Shown: positions 45,089-56,546 of the stretch, one piece after another
Layout: every line of letters starts with the position of its first letter
Numbering within the stretch: position 1 is the stretch's first letter
Origin: Saccharofermentans sp.
GTDB taxonomy: Bacteria; Bacillota; Clostridia; Saccharofermentanales; Saccharofermentanaceae
Length of the DNA stretch: 64,000 bases
Assembly (NCBI GenBank): GCA_024688685.1
Contig: JAILDX010000004.1
Span: 1 to 64,000, forward strand
Direction: 5' to 3'
Position numbers and translations under genes: made by a program
The notes under the pieces: model-generated
What the model saw: the letters and a program-made list of their open reading frames with translations, nothing else
What the model was told of the DNA's origin: nothing
Database searches by the model: none

Positions 45089-45174
45089 GAATACTGCAGA
45101 CAGTAAAAAGACTATCGGGTTAAACCTTATACTAAATATTGAACCGGTCACTTAGTGATGATACGAGCTCCTTC

Positions 45175-45747
45175 TTAATAAGCGTTTGTATTCTCCATAA
45201 TGAGGCTTGAGACGACATCAGAAGCCAGTGCTTTTGAGATACCTTCTGTTGAGATAAGACAATATGAATATGTCTCATCAGCCCATGAAGCAACATTTAC
45301 AGTTGAATCATCTGTTGCTCTGAAAGCAACGCTGAGGTCCTGAATATCCTGAACAAACTCAACCGGATAAGTGTTGTAGTCACCTGAAATATCATCCGCT
45401 GTAACGTCTGTTGCTCTGACTGTAATCTCCTTACCGTCAAGTGCGATGCGGACTTCGATCATATCGCCTGCAATTGCTCTGTAAGCAGTAACCTGTGACT
45501 TGAATTCATCAGGAATAAGGAGATTGATGCCACTGGATTCAACTGCTCCATCAAGTGTATCGAAAGTGCTCCACGGATTAGGGATCCTCATACCTGCCTC
45601 CTCTTCTGTCTCGCCAGGGTTATTATTTTCTGCTGTCTCAAGTTCTGTCTCCTTAACAGGATCCGCAGTCTCATCGACCTGTGCCGTGCAGGATGCCATA
45701 GTAAAGAGCATTCCTGCTGTTACAAAAAGTGTAATTATCTTTTTCAT
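45175..45747 (-). CDS. Putative lipoprotein, unknown function
   Basis: 190 residues. The N-terminus is a lipoprotein signal: basic start MKKIITLF, hydrophobic core and lipobox FTMASC with Cys20 as the lipidation site, followed by an acidic, threonine-rich linker. The remaining ~150 residues form an alpha-beta domain I do not recognise. ATG at 45747 follows AGGAGG by 8 nt; a longer start would skip the signal. It lies just before the ECF sigma gene and could be its target or sensor. Confidence 0.75.
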   Translation of the reverse strand: MKKIITLFVTAGMLFTMASCTAQVDETADPVKETELETAENNNPGETEEEAGMRIPNPWSTFDTLDGAVESSGINLLIPDEFKSQVTAYRAIAGDMIEVRIALDGKEITVRATDVTADDISGDYNTYPVEFVQDIQDLSVAFRATDDSTVNVASWADETYSYCLISTEGISKALASDVVSSLIMENTNAY

Positions 45748-45764
45748 TTTTATACCTCCTAAGT

Positions 45765-45793
45765 GGTTTCTGTCATATATACAATCAGAAACC
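45765..45793 (-). other. Stem-loop in the lipoprotein gene leader
   Basis: GGTTTCTG (45765-45772) and CAGAAACC (45786-45793) form an 8-bp stem with an AT-rich 13-nt loop between ahcY and the ribosome-binding site of the lipoprotein gene. No T-run follows, so it is not a clear terminator. Confidence 0.45.
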
Positions 45794-45812
45794 CCGGAAT
45801 GTTGCACTTATC

Positions 45813-47066
45813 TTAAAAATCCCAGGAATTAATGTATCTTTCCTGTTCTTCTGTCAGTTTATCAATGCTTATTCCCTTAGTTTTCAAAAGGATCTCCGCA
45901 ACTCTGTTATCAATGATCTCGGGAGTCTGATATACATCGATGGGAAGATTGCGGTTTGCAGCAATGTATCTTGCTGACTGAGCCTGCAGAGCGAAACTCA
46001 TATCCATAATCTCAACAGGATGTCCGTCGCCGGAAGCAAGATTAACAAGCCTGCCCTCTGCCAGTATGCAGATGGTCCTGCCATCCTCAAGCGTATAACC
46101 AATGATATTATTTCTTAATTCATCTGAAGATACAGCAACACTCTCCAACTCTCTGATATTAACCTCACAGTCAAAATGGCCTGCGTTGCAGCAGATCGCG
46201 CCATTTTTCATTTTCTCGAAATGACGTCTGACGATTATATCCTTACATCCTGTTACGGTGACAAACACATCTCCGAGAGGAGCCGCTTCATCCATTGTCA
46301 TTACATGATATCCTTCCATAATGGCTTCGCAAGCCTTAACGGGATCTATCTCCGTAACAATGACCTTGGCACCTAATCCCTTCGCTCTCATTGCAACACC
46401 TTTGCCGCACATGCCAAATCCTGCAACAACTACAGTCTTGCCTGCAACGATAAGGTTAGTCGTAGCCATTATCGCTGTCCATACAGACTGACCTGTACCG
46501 AATCTGTTATCAAAAAGATGCTTGCATCTTGCATCGTTGACTGCAACAACAGGATACTTGAGCTTTCCTTCTTTCTTAAGTATCTCAAGTCTGTGAACGC
46601 CTGTAGTTGTCTCCTCGCAGCCACCTATGATACCGGGAACAAGATAACTCATGTCAGAATGGAGAAGCATTGCAAAGTCTCCTCCGTCATCGATCACGAT
46701 ATCCGGACCGAAATCCAGAGCCATCTTCAGGTGAGAGATATACTCCTCTTCATTGTCACCATGGATCGTGTAAACATGCATTCCGGACTCAGCAAGCGCA
46801 GCGGCTACATCATCCTGTGTAGAAAGCGGGTTGCATCCTGTAAGAGCAACATCTGCGCCGCCTCTTGCAAGAGTTCTCGCAAGACAAGCTGTCTTAGCCT
46901 CTACATGGACAGAAACAGATATCTTCAGGCCCTTAAAAGGCTGCTCTTCAATAAGTTCTGCTTCTATGGCGCGGAGGACGGGCATATTGCGGTATGCCCA
47001 CTCGATCTTCTTATGTCCGTAAGGAGCAAGACTGATATCTCTGACGTCATACTGAGGTGCGCTCAT
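45813..47066 (-). CDS. ahcY: S-adenosylhomocysteine hydrolase
   Basis: Splits S-adenosylhomocysteine into homocysteine and adenosine with bound NAD; 417 residues. Conserved blocks are SVHVEAKTA, the NAD site GFGMCGKGVAMRAKGLGAK, DDGGDFAML and the C-terminal LAEGRLVNL. It is the shorter form without the ~40-residue insertion seen in many Gram-negative enzymes. An AGGAGAG site precedes the ATG, 1 nt after punA, so the pair can recycle SAH to purine base and homocysteine. Confidence 0.94.
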   Translation of the reverse strand: MSAPQYDVRDISLAPYGHKKIEWAYRNMPVLRAIEAELIEEQPFKGLKISVSVHVEAKTACLARTLARGGADVALTGCNPLSTQDDVAAALAESGMHVYTIHGDNEEEYISHLKMALDFGPDIVIDDGGDFAMLLHSDMSYLVPGIIGGCEETTTGVHRLEILKKEGKLKYPVVAVNDARCKHLFDNRFGTGQSVWTAIMATTNLIVAGKTVVVAGFGMCGKGVAMRAKGLGAKVIVTEIDPVKACEAIMEGYHVMTMDEAAPLGDVFVTVTGCKDIIVRRHFEKMKNGAICCNAGHFDCEVNIRELESVAVSSDELRNNIIGYTLEDGRTICILAEGRLVNLASGDGHPVEIMDMSFALQAQSARYIAANRNLPIDVYQTPEIIDNRVAEILLKTKGISIDKLTEEQERYINSWDF

Positions 47067-47067
47067 A

Positions 47068-47913
47068 TTATTTCTCTCCTATCCTTCTGACGAATTCCAT
47101 TACCAGTTCACAGTTATCATTTGAGATCAGATTTGCATTGAGCAGGACTTCCTGTCCATCGAGCGGTTTGGGAGAAATCCCGGCTGCAAGATTCGAAATA
47201 CATGAAATACCTGCTATTCTCATTCCGCAGTGTGAGGCAACGATCGTCTCAGGAACAGTACTCATTCCCACTGCATCTGCCCCTAAGATCTTCAATGCTC
47301 TGATCTCAGCAGGAGTCTCATACTGAGGTCCTTTACAGAACGCATAAACGCCTTTTGTTATCTTTATTCCCAGCTTCGCGCTGGCTTCAGAAAGGATCTC
47401 GACATACTCAGGATCATAAACATGTGTCTGATCAGGAAATCTTACTCCGAAGTAATCAAGATTAGGACCTCTGAGACTGCTTTCCGCCAAAAACGATATA
47501 TGGTCCTCGATTATCATCAGTGAAGGAGGTGTCATACCATCATTGATACCACCGGCAGCATTTGTAACGATAAGTGTCTTAATACCAAGATAAGCCATTA
47601 CGCGGACGTAGAAAGTCGTTACTGACAGATCGTAGCCCTCATAATAATGGAATCTGCCCCTCATAATGAACACACCGATACCGTCGATATCCCCGTATAT
47701 CAGAGCTCCGCCCTCATGTCCCGGTGCGGTTGACACCGGAAAATAAGGAATATCCACATATGGAAGCACAGTCTTCTGTGTTATCTTGTCAGCAAGAGGA
47801 CTGAGACCGGAACCCAGAACGATACAGATCTTCGGGATCTCATCTACTTTTCTTCTGATATATTCAGAAGCGGTAACCACCTGTTTTACATATTCTCTCT
47901 TTTTATCGATCAT
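47068..47913 (-). CDS. punA: Purine nucleoside phosphorylase (trimeric, PunA type)
   Basis: Phosphorolyses purine nucleosides to base and ribose-1-phosphate; 281 residues. Family marks are LGSGLSPLADKI (phosphate-binding serine), the HEGGALIYG box, TNAAGGINDG, and GPQYETPAEIR with the purine-site region VGMSTVPETI. It starts 2 nt after secA without a clear ribosome-binding site, and is followed by ahcY. Trimeric class enzymes prefer inosine and guanosine, so direct use of adenosine from AhcY would need a deaminase elsewhere. Confidence 0.92.
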   Translation of the reverse strand: MIDKKREYVKQVVTASEYIRRKVDEIPKICIVLGSGLSPLADKITQKTVLPYVDIPYFPVSTAPGHEGGALIYGDIDGIGVFIMRGRFHYYEGYDLSVTTFYVRVMAYLGIKTLIVTNAAGGINDGMTPPSLMIIEDHISFLAESSLRGPNLDYFGVRFPDQTHVYDPEYVEILSEASAKLGIKITKGVYAFCKGPQYETPAEIRALKILGADAVGMSTVPETIVASHCGMRIAGISCISNLAAGISPKPLDGQEVLLNANLISNDNCELVMEFVRRIGEK

Positions 47914-47915
47914 GA

Positions 47916-50693
<2,778 letters not shown>

Positions 50694-50716
50694 CTGTTCA
50701 CCTCATATATCTCATT

Positions 50717-51055
50717 CTATCGATCATCATTAAGTCGTCTTAAGGCAGTCCTGTATCCGCCTTCTTCATTAACATAGCAGTTCTTGACTCTGGAGATAGT
50801 CGTGGAGCTGACCGTTCCCTTTGATCCGTCAGAAGGCGTAAGCTGTCTGATGATCTCCTCATAGCTCAGCCCCTTGTCAATGCGGAGGACGATCTGCCAT
50901 CTGTGGAGCATCGACCTGAGCTCGTTGACAGAGCAGAGATCCTTAAAGAAACTGTCTAGTTCTTCAGGCGTCTTAAGAGTTAATATCGCCTCATAAAGAC
51001 TGTTGAGTTCACGAAGTTCTTCCGGAGTAAGGTCTGCTGTAAAATCGTTAGGCAT
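50717..51055 (-). CDS. YerC/YecD-family TrpR-like DNA-binding protein
   Basis: 112-residue helical protein of the TrpR/YerC group: LRSMLHRWQIVLRIDKGLSY (about 48-67) and a helix-turn-helix near GSKGTVSSTTISRVKNCYVN. Function in Bacillota is unclear; the related TrpR is a tryptophan repressor. It overlaps no gene and starts 4 nt after the 76-residue membrane gene, with no ribosome-binding site, so coupling is likely. Confidence 0.85.
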   Translation of the reverse strand: MPNDFTADLTPEELRELNSLYEAILTLKTPEELDSFFKDLCSVNELRSMLHRWQIVLRIDKGLSYEEIIRQLTPSDGSKGTVSSTTISRVKNCYVNEEGGYRTALRRLNDDR

Positions 51056-51059
51056 CTTA

Positions 51060-51290
51060 TTACATCAATGAGAAAAACCAGTCAACGAGCATATCTGCGT
51101 AACCGAAATAAACTGCAGCCGCAATAGCCGTTATGATCATGACAACCAAAATGGCATACACGCATCTGGTAAAGAAAAGATCCTTCTTTGCTTTCCTCAG
51201 CACATCACCGAGACTGAGATCAGATGTCTGACCTGCATTAAACCCGGAACTTGCCAGTTTTGGACTTCTTACAGAATTGGTCGTTCTCAA
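51060..51290 (-). CDS. Hypothetical small single-pass membrane protein
   Basis: 76 residues of unknown function. A charged N-terminus (RKAKKDLFFTR) precedes one membrane helix (about 42-64, VYAILVVMIITAIAAAVYFG). The start is TTG at 51290 with GGAGG 9 nt upstream. It is first in the string with the TrpR-like gene and secA. Its size and topology recall SecE, but the SecE signature is absent. Confidence 0.65.
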   Translation of the reverse strand: MRTTNSVRSPKLASSGFNAGQTSDLSLGDVLRKAKKDLFFTRCVYAILVVMIITAIAAAVYFGYADMLVDWFFSLM

Positions 51291-51378
51291 CTATTCCTTC
51301 CTCCTAAAAGTCAATCTCTCTAATAATACCCCAACGGGCATTGCATTACAAATATATATTATATTATAAATAAAGCAA

Positions 51379-52407
51379 TTATTCGGCATATCTTTGTGAA
51401 TTGCCATATTCCACGATATTCAGATCGACTCCTCTTAAAGCTGCATATGCAGATAACCCTCTTAAAGCACCCTCCGCAGACTCGGGAGAATTGCCCGGGA
51501 TGACGGCAATAAGCCGTCTTGAACTGATATCGCCGCCGTCTACCTCATATCTTCTTCCTGATATGATAACATTTGCGCCGTCAAAATCAGCAAGCTTATC
51601 GATCTCTTCATACATTTTCTTTATAAGAGACGCACTTGAACTGTATGTCGGAGCCGTAAGATCTATGCTTACGATCGATGTGGCAGTACCATTCTCATAA
51701 GCGTCTATGACAGGAAAAGTCTTTGGAAGGTTGGCACCGTTCCTTTCGCGAAAATAGTCTCCTCTCGTGAAGTTGTCCTTGCTCCATATATCTGTTCCGG
51801 TACCGCCATGAGACGAGGCATTAAGAAAAAGACTGCTCTCTCCATATACAGGAACGGAAGAATAGATGGTCCTTCTTATATTCCCGGCAAGAGTATTCGT
51901 GTCATATGTCACTTCCACCTCAAGTATGTGCCTCTCAAGATCAGGATTTATGTCGACATCTATTGAATCGGGAACCATGAATTCGGAACCGCCGTTGCGG
52001 TCGATATACCCCTGCCTGATGTTATCAGCGATAATGTGTGACAACGTTCCTTCCAAAAAGAGTTTCTCAAGTGAATAACCCGACAGGCTGTCAATTCCGG
52101 TAACAGTCTTTATGATATCAGCAGCCCTCTCAGCCGCATTTCCCGTTACCGCATCACTTTCCGGAAGAGCATTGACAAGGGTGCTTACGGCATCAGACAC
52201 CGGTATCGAAACAGGAGGGATCATGCTCACTTCTTCCAGAACCTGTTCCGTTGACCTCTGCATCAGGATATCACTTCTGTAAAACGAAATAACACTTACG
52301 ATCGCACAAAGGAAAATGAGCGTTACCGCAAACGATATTGCCGTCTCCAGTGTTATCGATCCTTTTCTGTTTTTAATAGTACAATGAATAGCTTTTTGAC
52401 ATATCAT
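51379..52407 (-). CDS. TadE-like pseudopilin protein
   Basis: 342 residues. The N-terminus is TadE-like: a basic stretch KNRKGSITLETAISFAVTL with the Glu of the pseudopilin motif and a membrane helix (about 20-42). The outside part (about 45-340) is rich in beta structure and contains SYDTNTLAGNIRRT-type segments I do not recognise as a domain. GGGAG precedes the ATG. It overlaps the preceding gene by 35 nt, so the pair is expressed together. No prepilin peptidase or Tad ATPase is nearby. Confidence 0.72.
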   Translation of the reverse strand: MICQKAIHCTIKNRKGSITLETAISFAVTLIFLCAIVSVISFYRSDILMQRSTEQVLEEVSMIPPVSIPVSDAVSTLVNALPESDAVTGNAAERAADIIKTVTGIDSLSGYSLEKLFLEGTLSHIIADNIRQGYIDRNGGSEFMVPDSIDVDINPDLERHILEVEVTYDTNTLAGNIRRTIYSSVPVYGESSLFLNASSHGGTGTDIWSKDNFTRGDYFRERNGANLPKTFPVIDAYENGTATSIVSIDLTAPTYSSSASLIKKMYEEIDKLADFDGANVIISGRRYEVDGGDISSRRLIAVIPGNSPESAEGALRGLSAYAALRGVDLNIVEYGNSQRYAE

Positions 52408-53707
52408 ACTCAGTCTCCCTGTAAGTTGTAACCAATGTAACGCCCGTGCACAGTTCTCCGAAATCCCTTACCAGCACCTGATCGATCCGCTTGAGCAGCT
52501 CGGAATCCGGTACGCAGCACTGATAAAGGAACAGAAAATCGCGGTAGGACAGCTTTATAAACTCCTGTTCATCTTCCTCATAAAATGAAACGGTCTCACC
52601 ATTCATCAGAGATGAATACCCCGAACAAGCCTTGCATACGCAGGCTATCGCTATAACTATCATCTCCATTGCTTTTGTCGGTATCTCGACCGTACCTCCG
52701 GATACTATCGGAAGCAGAGTCGCTGCAACAAGAGCGATCGTCTCGTAAAGGTACAGCTCCCCAGGATTTGAATAAATATCAAGGAAGGCTTTGCAGAAAA
52801 GCACCTGGAATATCAGAGACGAAACACTGACAAGGCCTATGTGACCGTCAACGCCATTCAATATATACTCGGAATCCAGCATGTTATCGCTGTGTATCTC
52901 TGAGAATAAGACCCCTGTGATGGAACTGTCGACCTCATTATCCACCGCACAGTCAAAGTTATATGCCGCATAATGAGCGATCATCTGATGACCTGAAGCA
53001 AGGCTCGTCAGTCCGCTCCCGATATTTATCAGCTGTTCAATGTCAGAAAAACCGTCAGCGATAAAACCGAGATCAGTTATCCTGACTGAACCGTCATAAG
53101 AATTAACATCGTCCTCACTGTCTTCTATCAGATCGCTTATACTTCTTATCTTATCCAGGTCTTCCTCCGACAGTTCATCAAAACCTTCAGGGAGCTCAAA
53201 TGAACCGGACAGGATATCTGAAAGATAACTTGAAGCACCGCTTGACATAAACTCTCTTATCCTGCTTATCAGACCTGTCTTATCGACCCTCTCTATCAGG
53301 TCCTTAACCTGAAAGACTGTCATCTTAAAGAGTATTCCCGCACCTCTGTACGTGTAGTATGAAGATATTGCAGACCTTATCGCCTCCGTATCGAGCAGAG
53401 CAACACCTCCGACCTCGACAGCCTGACCCGGTTCAATACCTCTCGCTTCCAGCACTTTGTTGAATACATAATCATCTGTATCATCAAGCGCGAAAGCATA
53501 TATGCCGTACATTCTGAAGAGTTCTCTGTTGTAATCTGCAAGGATCGCTTCTGCCTCACATTTGAGAGCCCTTGATATCTCCATTCGCCTGTCCATATCC
53601 CAGACAAACGTCAGATAAGTGCATTCGATCAAAATGACCGCTGATAAAACGATAGCCAGAAAAACCGTTGTTCCGCCGTACTTATTCCTCTTCCTGATGT
53701 GTCTCAT
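52373..53707 (-). CDS. TadG/DUF5702-like membrane-anchored pseudopilin-class protein
   Basis: About 444 residues. A basic N-terminus RHIRKRNKYGGTTVFLAIVL leads into one N-terminal helix (about 11-33), then a long outside region with CEAEAILADYNRELFRMYGIYAFALDD, characteristic of DUF5702 proteins, and hydrophobic segments around 300-370. The ATG at 53707 has GGAGG 8 nt upstream. It sits between the short pilin-like gene and the TadE-like gene. Confidence 0.68.
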   Translation of the reverse strand: MRHIRKRNKYGGTTVFLAIVLSAVILIECTYLTFVWDMDRRMEISRALKCEAEAILADYNRELFRMYGIYAFALDDTDDYVFNKVLEARGIEPGQAVEVGGVALLDTEAIRSAISSYYTYRGAGILFKMTVFQVKDLIERVDKTGLISRIREFMSSGASSYLSDILSGSFELPEGFDELSEEDLDKIRSISDLIEDSEDDVNSYDGSVRITDLGFIADGFSDIEQLINIGSGLTSLASGHQMIAHYAAYNFDCAVDNEVDSSITGVLFSEIHSDNMLDSEYILNGVDGHIGLVSVSSLIFQVLFCKAFLDIYSNPGELYLYETIALVAATLLPIVSGGTVEIPTKAMEMIVIAIACVCKACSGYSSLMNGETVSFYEEDEQEFIKLSYRDFLFLYQCCVPDSELLKRIDQVLVRDFGELCTGVTLVTTYRETEYDMSKSYSLYY

Positions 53708-53999
53708 CATCCTCACCTCCAAACATGTCATATACACTGCCGTAGATCAGCCTGTAGCAGTCCGAGAGCCCTGACGCATACGTGCAGAAACGTTCCGGCG
53801 AGCATCCGGTTACCGTTACGCCGTCAATATCTTCATTTGAAATAAGACGGTCGTCGTCAATGAACAGACTGATCTCATCAAATCCGGACCTGCAGTCATT
53901 AAAGGCACTGACACAAAGATCCTCAGGTCCTGTAATGATCAGACAAAGAATGATGATAACTAAAGAAAAGACTATGGATGTTTCTAAAGTTGAACCCAT
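53682..53999 (-). CDS. Short pilin-like protein
   Basis: 105 residues. One N-terminal helix (GSTLETSIVFSLVIIILCLI, residues 2-21) with a Glu at position 6 resembles TadE/type IV pseudopilins. The remainder has four cysteines that may pair outside the cell and an acidic end. It is first in the three-gene pseudopilin set. The ATG at 53999 lies 8 nt after the pheT terminator, whose 3' arm provides its only GGGGG ribosome-binding site. Confidence 0.62.
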   Translation of the reverse strand: MGSTLETSIVFSLVIIILCLIITGPEDLCVSAFNDCRSGFDEISLFIDDDRLISNEDIDGVTVTGCSPERFCTYASGLSDCYRLIYGSVYDMFGGEDDETHQEEE

Positions 54000-54000
54000 A

Positions 54001-54047
54001 AAAAATACCCCCTGTATTTAGATTTCATAATGAAATCTTACAGGGGG
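54001..54047 (-). terminator. pheT terminator with the next gene's ribosome-binding site in its 3' arm
   Basis: An outer stem CCCCCTGTA/TACAGGGGG (54008-54016 with 54039-54047) and an inner AGATTTCAT/ATGAAATCT stem (54020-54028 with 54030-54038). On the minus strand the 3' arm is followed by TATTTTTT, as in an intrinsic terminator, and then directly by the ATG of the pilin-like gene. The GGGGG of the arm is at ribosome-binding distance from that ATG. Confidence 0.85.
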
Positions 54048-54104
54048 AAAAAATCAAATTTGCTCCGAAATTCTACGAAATTCGGAAAATTGTATTTTTT
54101 GAGA

Positions 54105-56528
54105 TCACCTCAGTTTTGCACCGCATTTTTCCTCTAATTTAGCGAGGATACGGGAAATATCGTCAGCAATATCGCTGTCAGCAAGAGTCTTGTCAGGAGA
54201 TCTGAATGTCAAAGAGATAGCTACAGCCTTAACATCATTTCCGAGTTTCTCATCTTCATAGACATTAAAGAACTCACAATCCTCAAGATACTTGCCTCCG
54301 GCAGCCTTTGCTGTCTTGATTACCTGGTTGACGCTGACAGATTTTGCAACGAGCAGAGACAGGTCACGAGGGATTGCAGGGAATCTCGGTATGCTCTTAT
54401 ATGTTCTCTCGAGACGTGATGCCGCGATCAGAGGTGCGACCTCGATATCGAATACGCATGTCTTCTCCGGAGCTTCAAACGCTGAAGCTACATCCGGGTG
54501 GATGATTCCGATAACACCGCACTTCTTTCCGTTGACCATAACGGATGCAGTACATCCGGGATGGAAAGAAGGGTCATCCGTGCAGGGTTCAAAAGCAAAT
54601 GACCTGATGCCGAGGATCCTGAACAGTTCCTGGATGACATCCCTCGTATCATAGAAGAGCTTTGCGTTTGTCGCTGCAACGAAGTTAGTGTAGTTGAATC
54701 CGGAGAGCATCCTTCTCTCTTCGGGAAGCTGATTTACATCTTCGTCCGGGAGATAAACAAATGCTGATTCAAATACCTTTGCAGACTGAACGCCTCTGCT
54801 TGAATTGCGCGCTGCAATGCGGAGCATTGACGGGATCATCGAAGTCCTCATTACAGAAGAATCATCACCAAGAGGATTACTTATCTTTACCTGTCTTCTC
54901 AGGACTGAATCCTCAGGGAGCCTGAGATTGTCAAGCTCTGAAGGCGCTTCGAAAGAATAAGTGATAGCCTCAAAATAACCGTTTGAAACGAGTGTATTGC
55001 AGATCTTCTCAACGATATTCTGTGAATATGTCCTTCCGCCGAGAGTTGTCTCCTTACCTGACAGCAGAGAAGGCTCGATCTTGTTATATCCATAGAATCT
55101 TGCTACTTCCTCAGCAATATCAGCCTCTGCTTCAAGGTCAGGCCTGAACGTAGGAGGGATAACGAACTCAACACCGTCTTCTGTTGCAAACGTGCACTCA
55201 AGCTTTGTAAGAATATTCTTCATGAAGGATGTCTCAGCCTTGATGCCAAGGAAAGCATTGATCTTCTCGGGTCTGAACGGAATATGGTTCATGACTCTCT
55301 TTGTCGGGTAATTATCAACTACACCCTTGGATACTTTGCCGCATCCGAGCATTTCTACGAGCTCGCATGCACGGTTCAGCGCACGGAGTGTATTCTCGGG
55401 GTCGAGATTCTTCTCATATCTTGCGGAAGCTTCTGTACGCAGACCATTATTGAGAGCAGTCTTACGTACCGAAACAGGATTGAACATTGCGGACTCAAAA
55501 AGGATGGTCGTCGACTCAGGAAGGACTTCAGAATTCTCACCGCCCATTACACCGGCAATGGCGCAGGCCTTCTGTTCATCTGCAATAACGAGATTGGAAG
55601 AGTTCAGTACATGCTCATTTCCGTCAAGTGTCTTTATAACCTCTCCGTCCTTCGCAGTCCTAACGATGATATGCTTCCCCACAAGATAGTTGAGGTCAAA
55701 AGCATGCATGGGCTGACCCATTTCGAGACATACATAGTTTGTAATATCAACGATGTTGTTGATAGGTCTCATTCCTGCCTGTGAAAGCTTATCAGCCATC
55801 CATGCGGGAGAAGGACCGATCTTTACATCCTCGACGAGCCTTCCGCAGTAACGGTAGCAGAGATCAGGCTCCTCGATATCGATCCTGACAACATCCTCCG
55901 TAACAAGGCTTCCCTCCTGCCTGATAACGGGATTGACGGGTCTGAACTCTGTACCCATCGTAACAGCAGCCTCCCTGCCGAGTCCCTCTATCGAGAAACA
56001 GTCAGGTCTGTTCGGAGTGATCTCGAAATCGATCGTTGAATCTCCAAGACCGAGGATCTCCTTGATATCAACACCCAGAGGAGTATCCTTGGGCATATTC
56101 CAGAGACCGTATTCATCTGCGCCTTCGTGACCTTCGGCAGGAACGCCGAGCTCGTCGATCGAACAGCACATTCCGTAGCTGTCAACGCCGCGGAGCTTTC
56201 CCTTCTTGATCGAACCGCCGGGGAGCTTTGCTCCGACAACGGCAACCGGGCAGATCATACCGACATACACATTAGGTGCGCCGCATACGATCTGAAGGTC
56301 GTGACCCAGATCGTCCCTTCCCATATCAACTGTTACGATGTGAAGATGGTCAGAATCAGGATGGTCCTTGATATCTGTGATCTTACCCGTGTATACATCC
56401 GAAATATCCTCGCCGGAAGTGATGATCGTCTCAACCTTTGAACCAGAGATAGTCATCGCATCTGCAAGCGTCTTTACGTCTACATTTATATCCGTGAAAT
56501 CTTTAAGCCAGATTAATGGTGCTTTCAT
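54105..56528 (-). CDS. pheT: Phenylalanyl-tRNA synthetase beta subunit
   Basis: 807 residues. The N-terminal tRNA-binding (EMAP/OB) domain is followed by B3/B4 editing, B5 (DNA-binding-like) and the core, ending in an anticodon-binding FDX-ACB domain (RFPAIPRDLSLLV...DYEDEKL-like region). It starts with GGAGG 9 nt upstream and follows pheS by 18 nt. It ends at a strong hairpin. Confidence 0.95.
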   Translation of the reverse strand: MKAPLIWLKDFTDINVDVKTLADAMTISGSKVETIITSGEDISDVYTGKITDIKDHPDSDHLHIVTVDMGRDDLGHDLQIVCGAPNVYVGMICPVAVVGAKLPGGSIKKGKLRGVDSYGMCCSIDELGVPAEGHEGADEYGLWNMPKDTPLGVDIKEILGLGDSTIDFEITPNRPDCFSIEGLGREAAVTMGTEFRPVNPVIRQEGSLVTEDVVRIDIEEPDLCYRYCGRLVEDVKIGPSPAWMADKLSQAGMRPINNIVDITNYVCLEMGQPMHAFDLNYLVGKHIIVRTAKDGEVIKTLDGNEHVLNSSNLVIADEQKACAIAGVMGGENSEVLPESTTILFESAMFNPVSVRKTALNNGLRTEASARYEKNLDPENTLRALNRACELVEMLGCGKVSKGVVDNYPTKRVMNHIPFRPEKINAFLGIKAETSFMKNILTKLECTFATEDGVEFVIPPTFRPDLEAEADIAEEVARFYGYNKIEPSLLSGKETTLGGRTYSQNIVEKICNTLVSNGYFEAITYSFEAPSELDNLRLPEDSVLRRQVKISNPLGDDSSVMRTSMIPSMLRIAARNSSRGVQSAKVFESAFVYLPDEDVNQLPEERRMLSGFNYTNFVAATNAKLFYDTRDVIQELFRILGIRSFAFEPCTDDPSFHPGCTASVMVNGKKCGVIGIIHPDVASAFEAPEKTCVFDIEVAPLIAASRLERTYKSIPRFPAIPRDLSLLVAKSVSVNQVIKTAKAAGGKYLEDCEFFNVYEDEKLGNDVKAVAISLTFRSPDKTLADSDIADDISRILAKLEEKCGAKLR

Positions 56529-56546
56529 TGTCTAATACCTCCGTTA

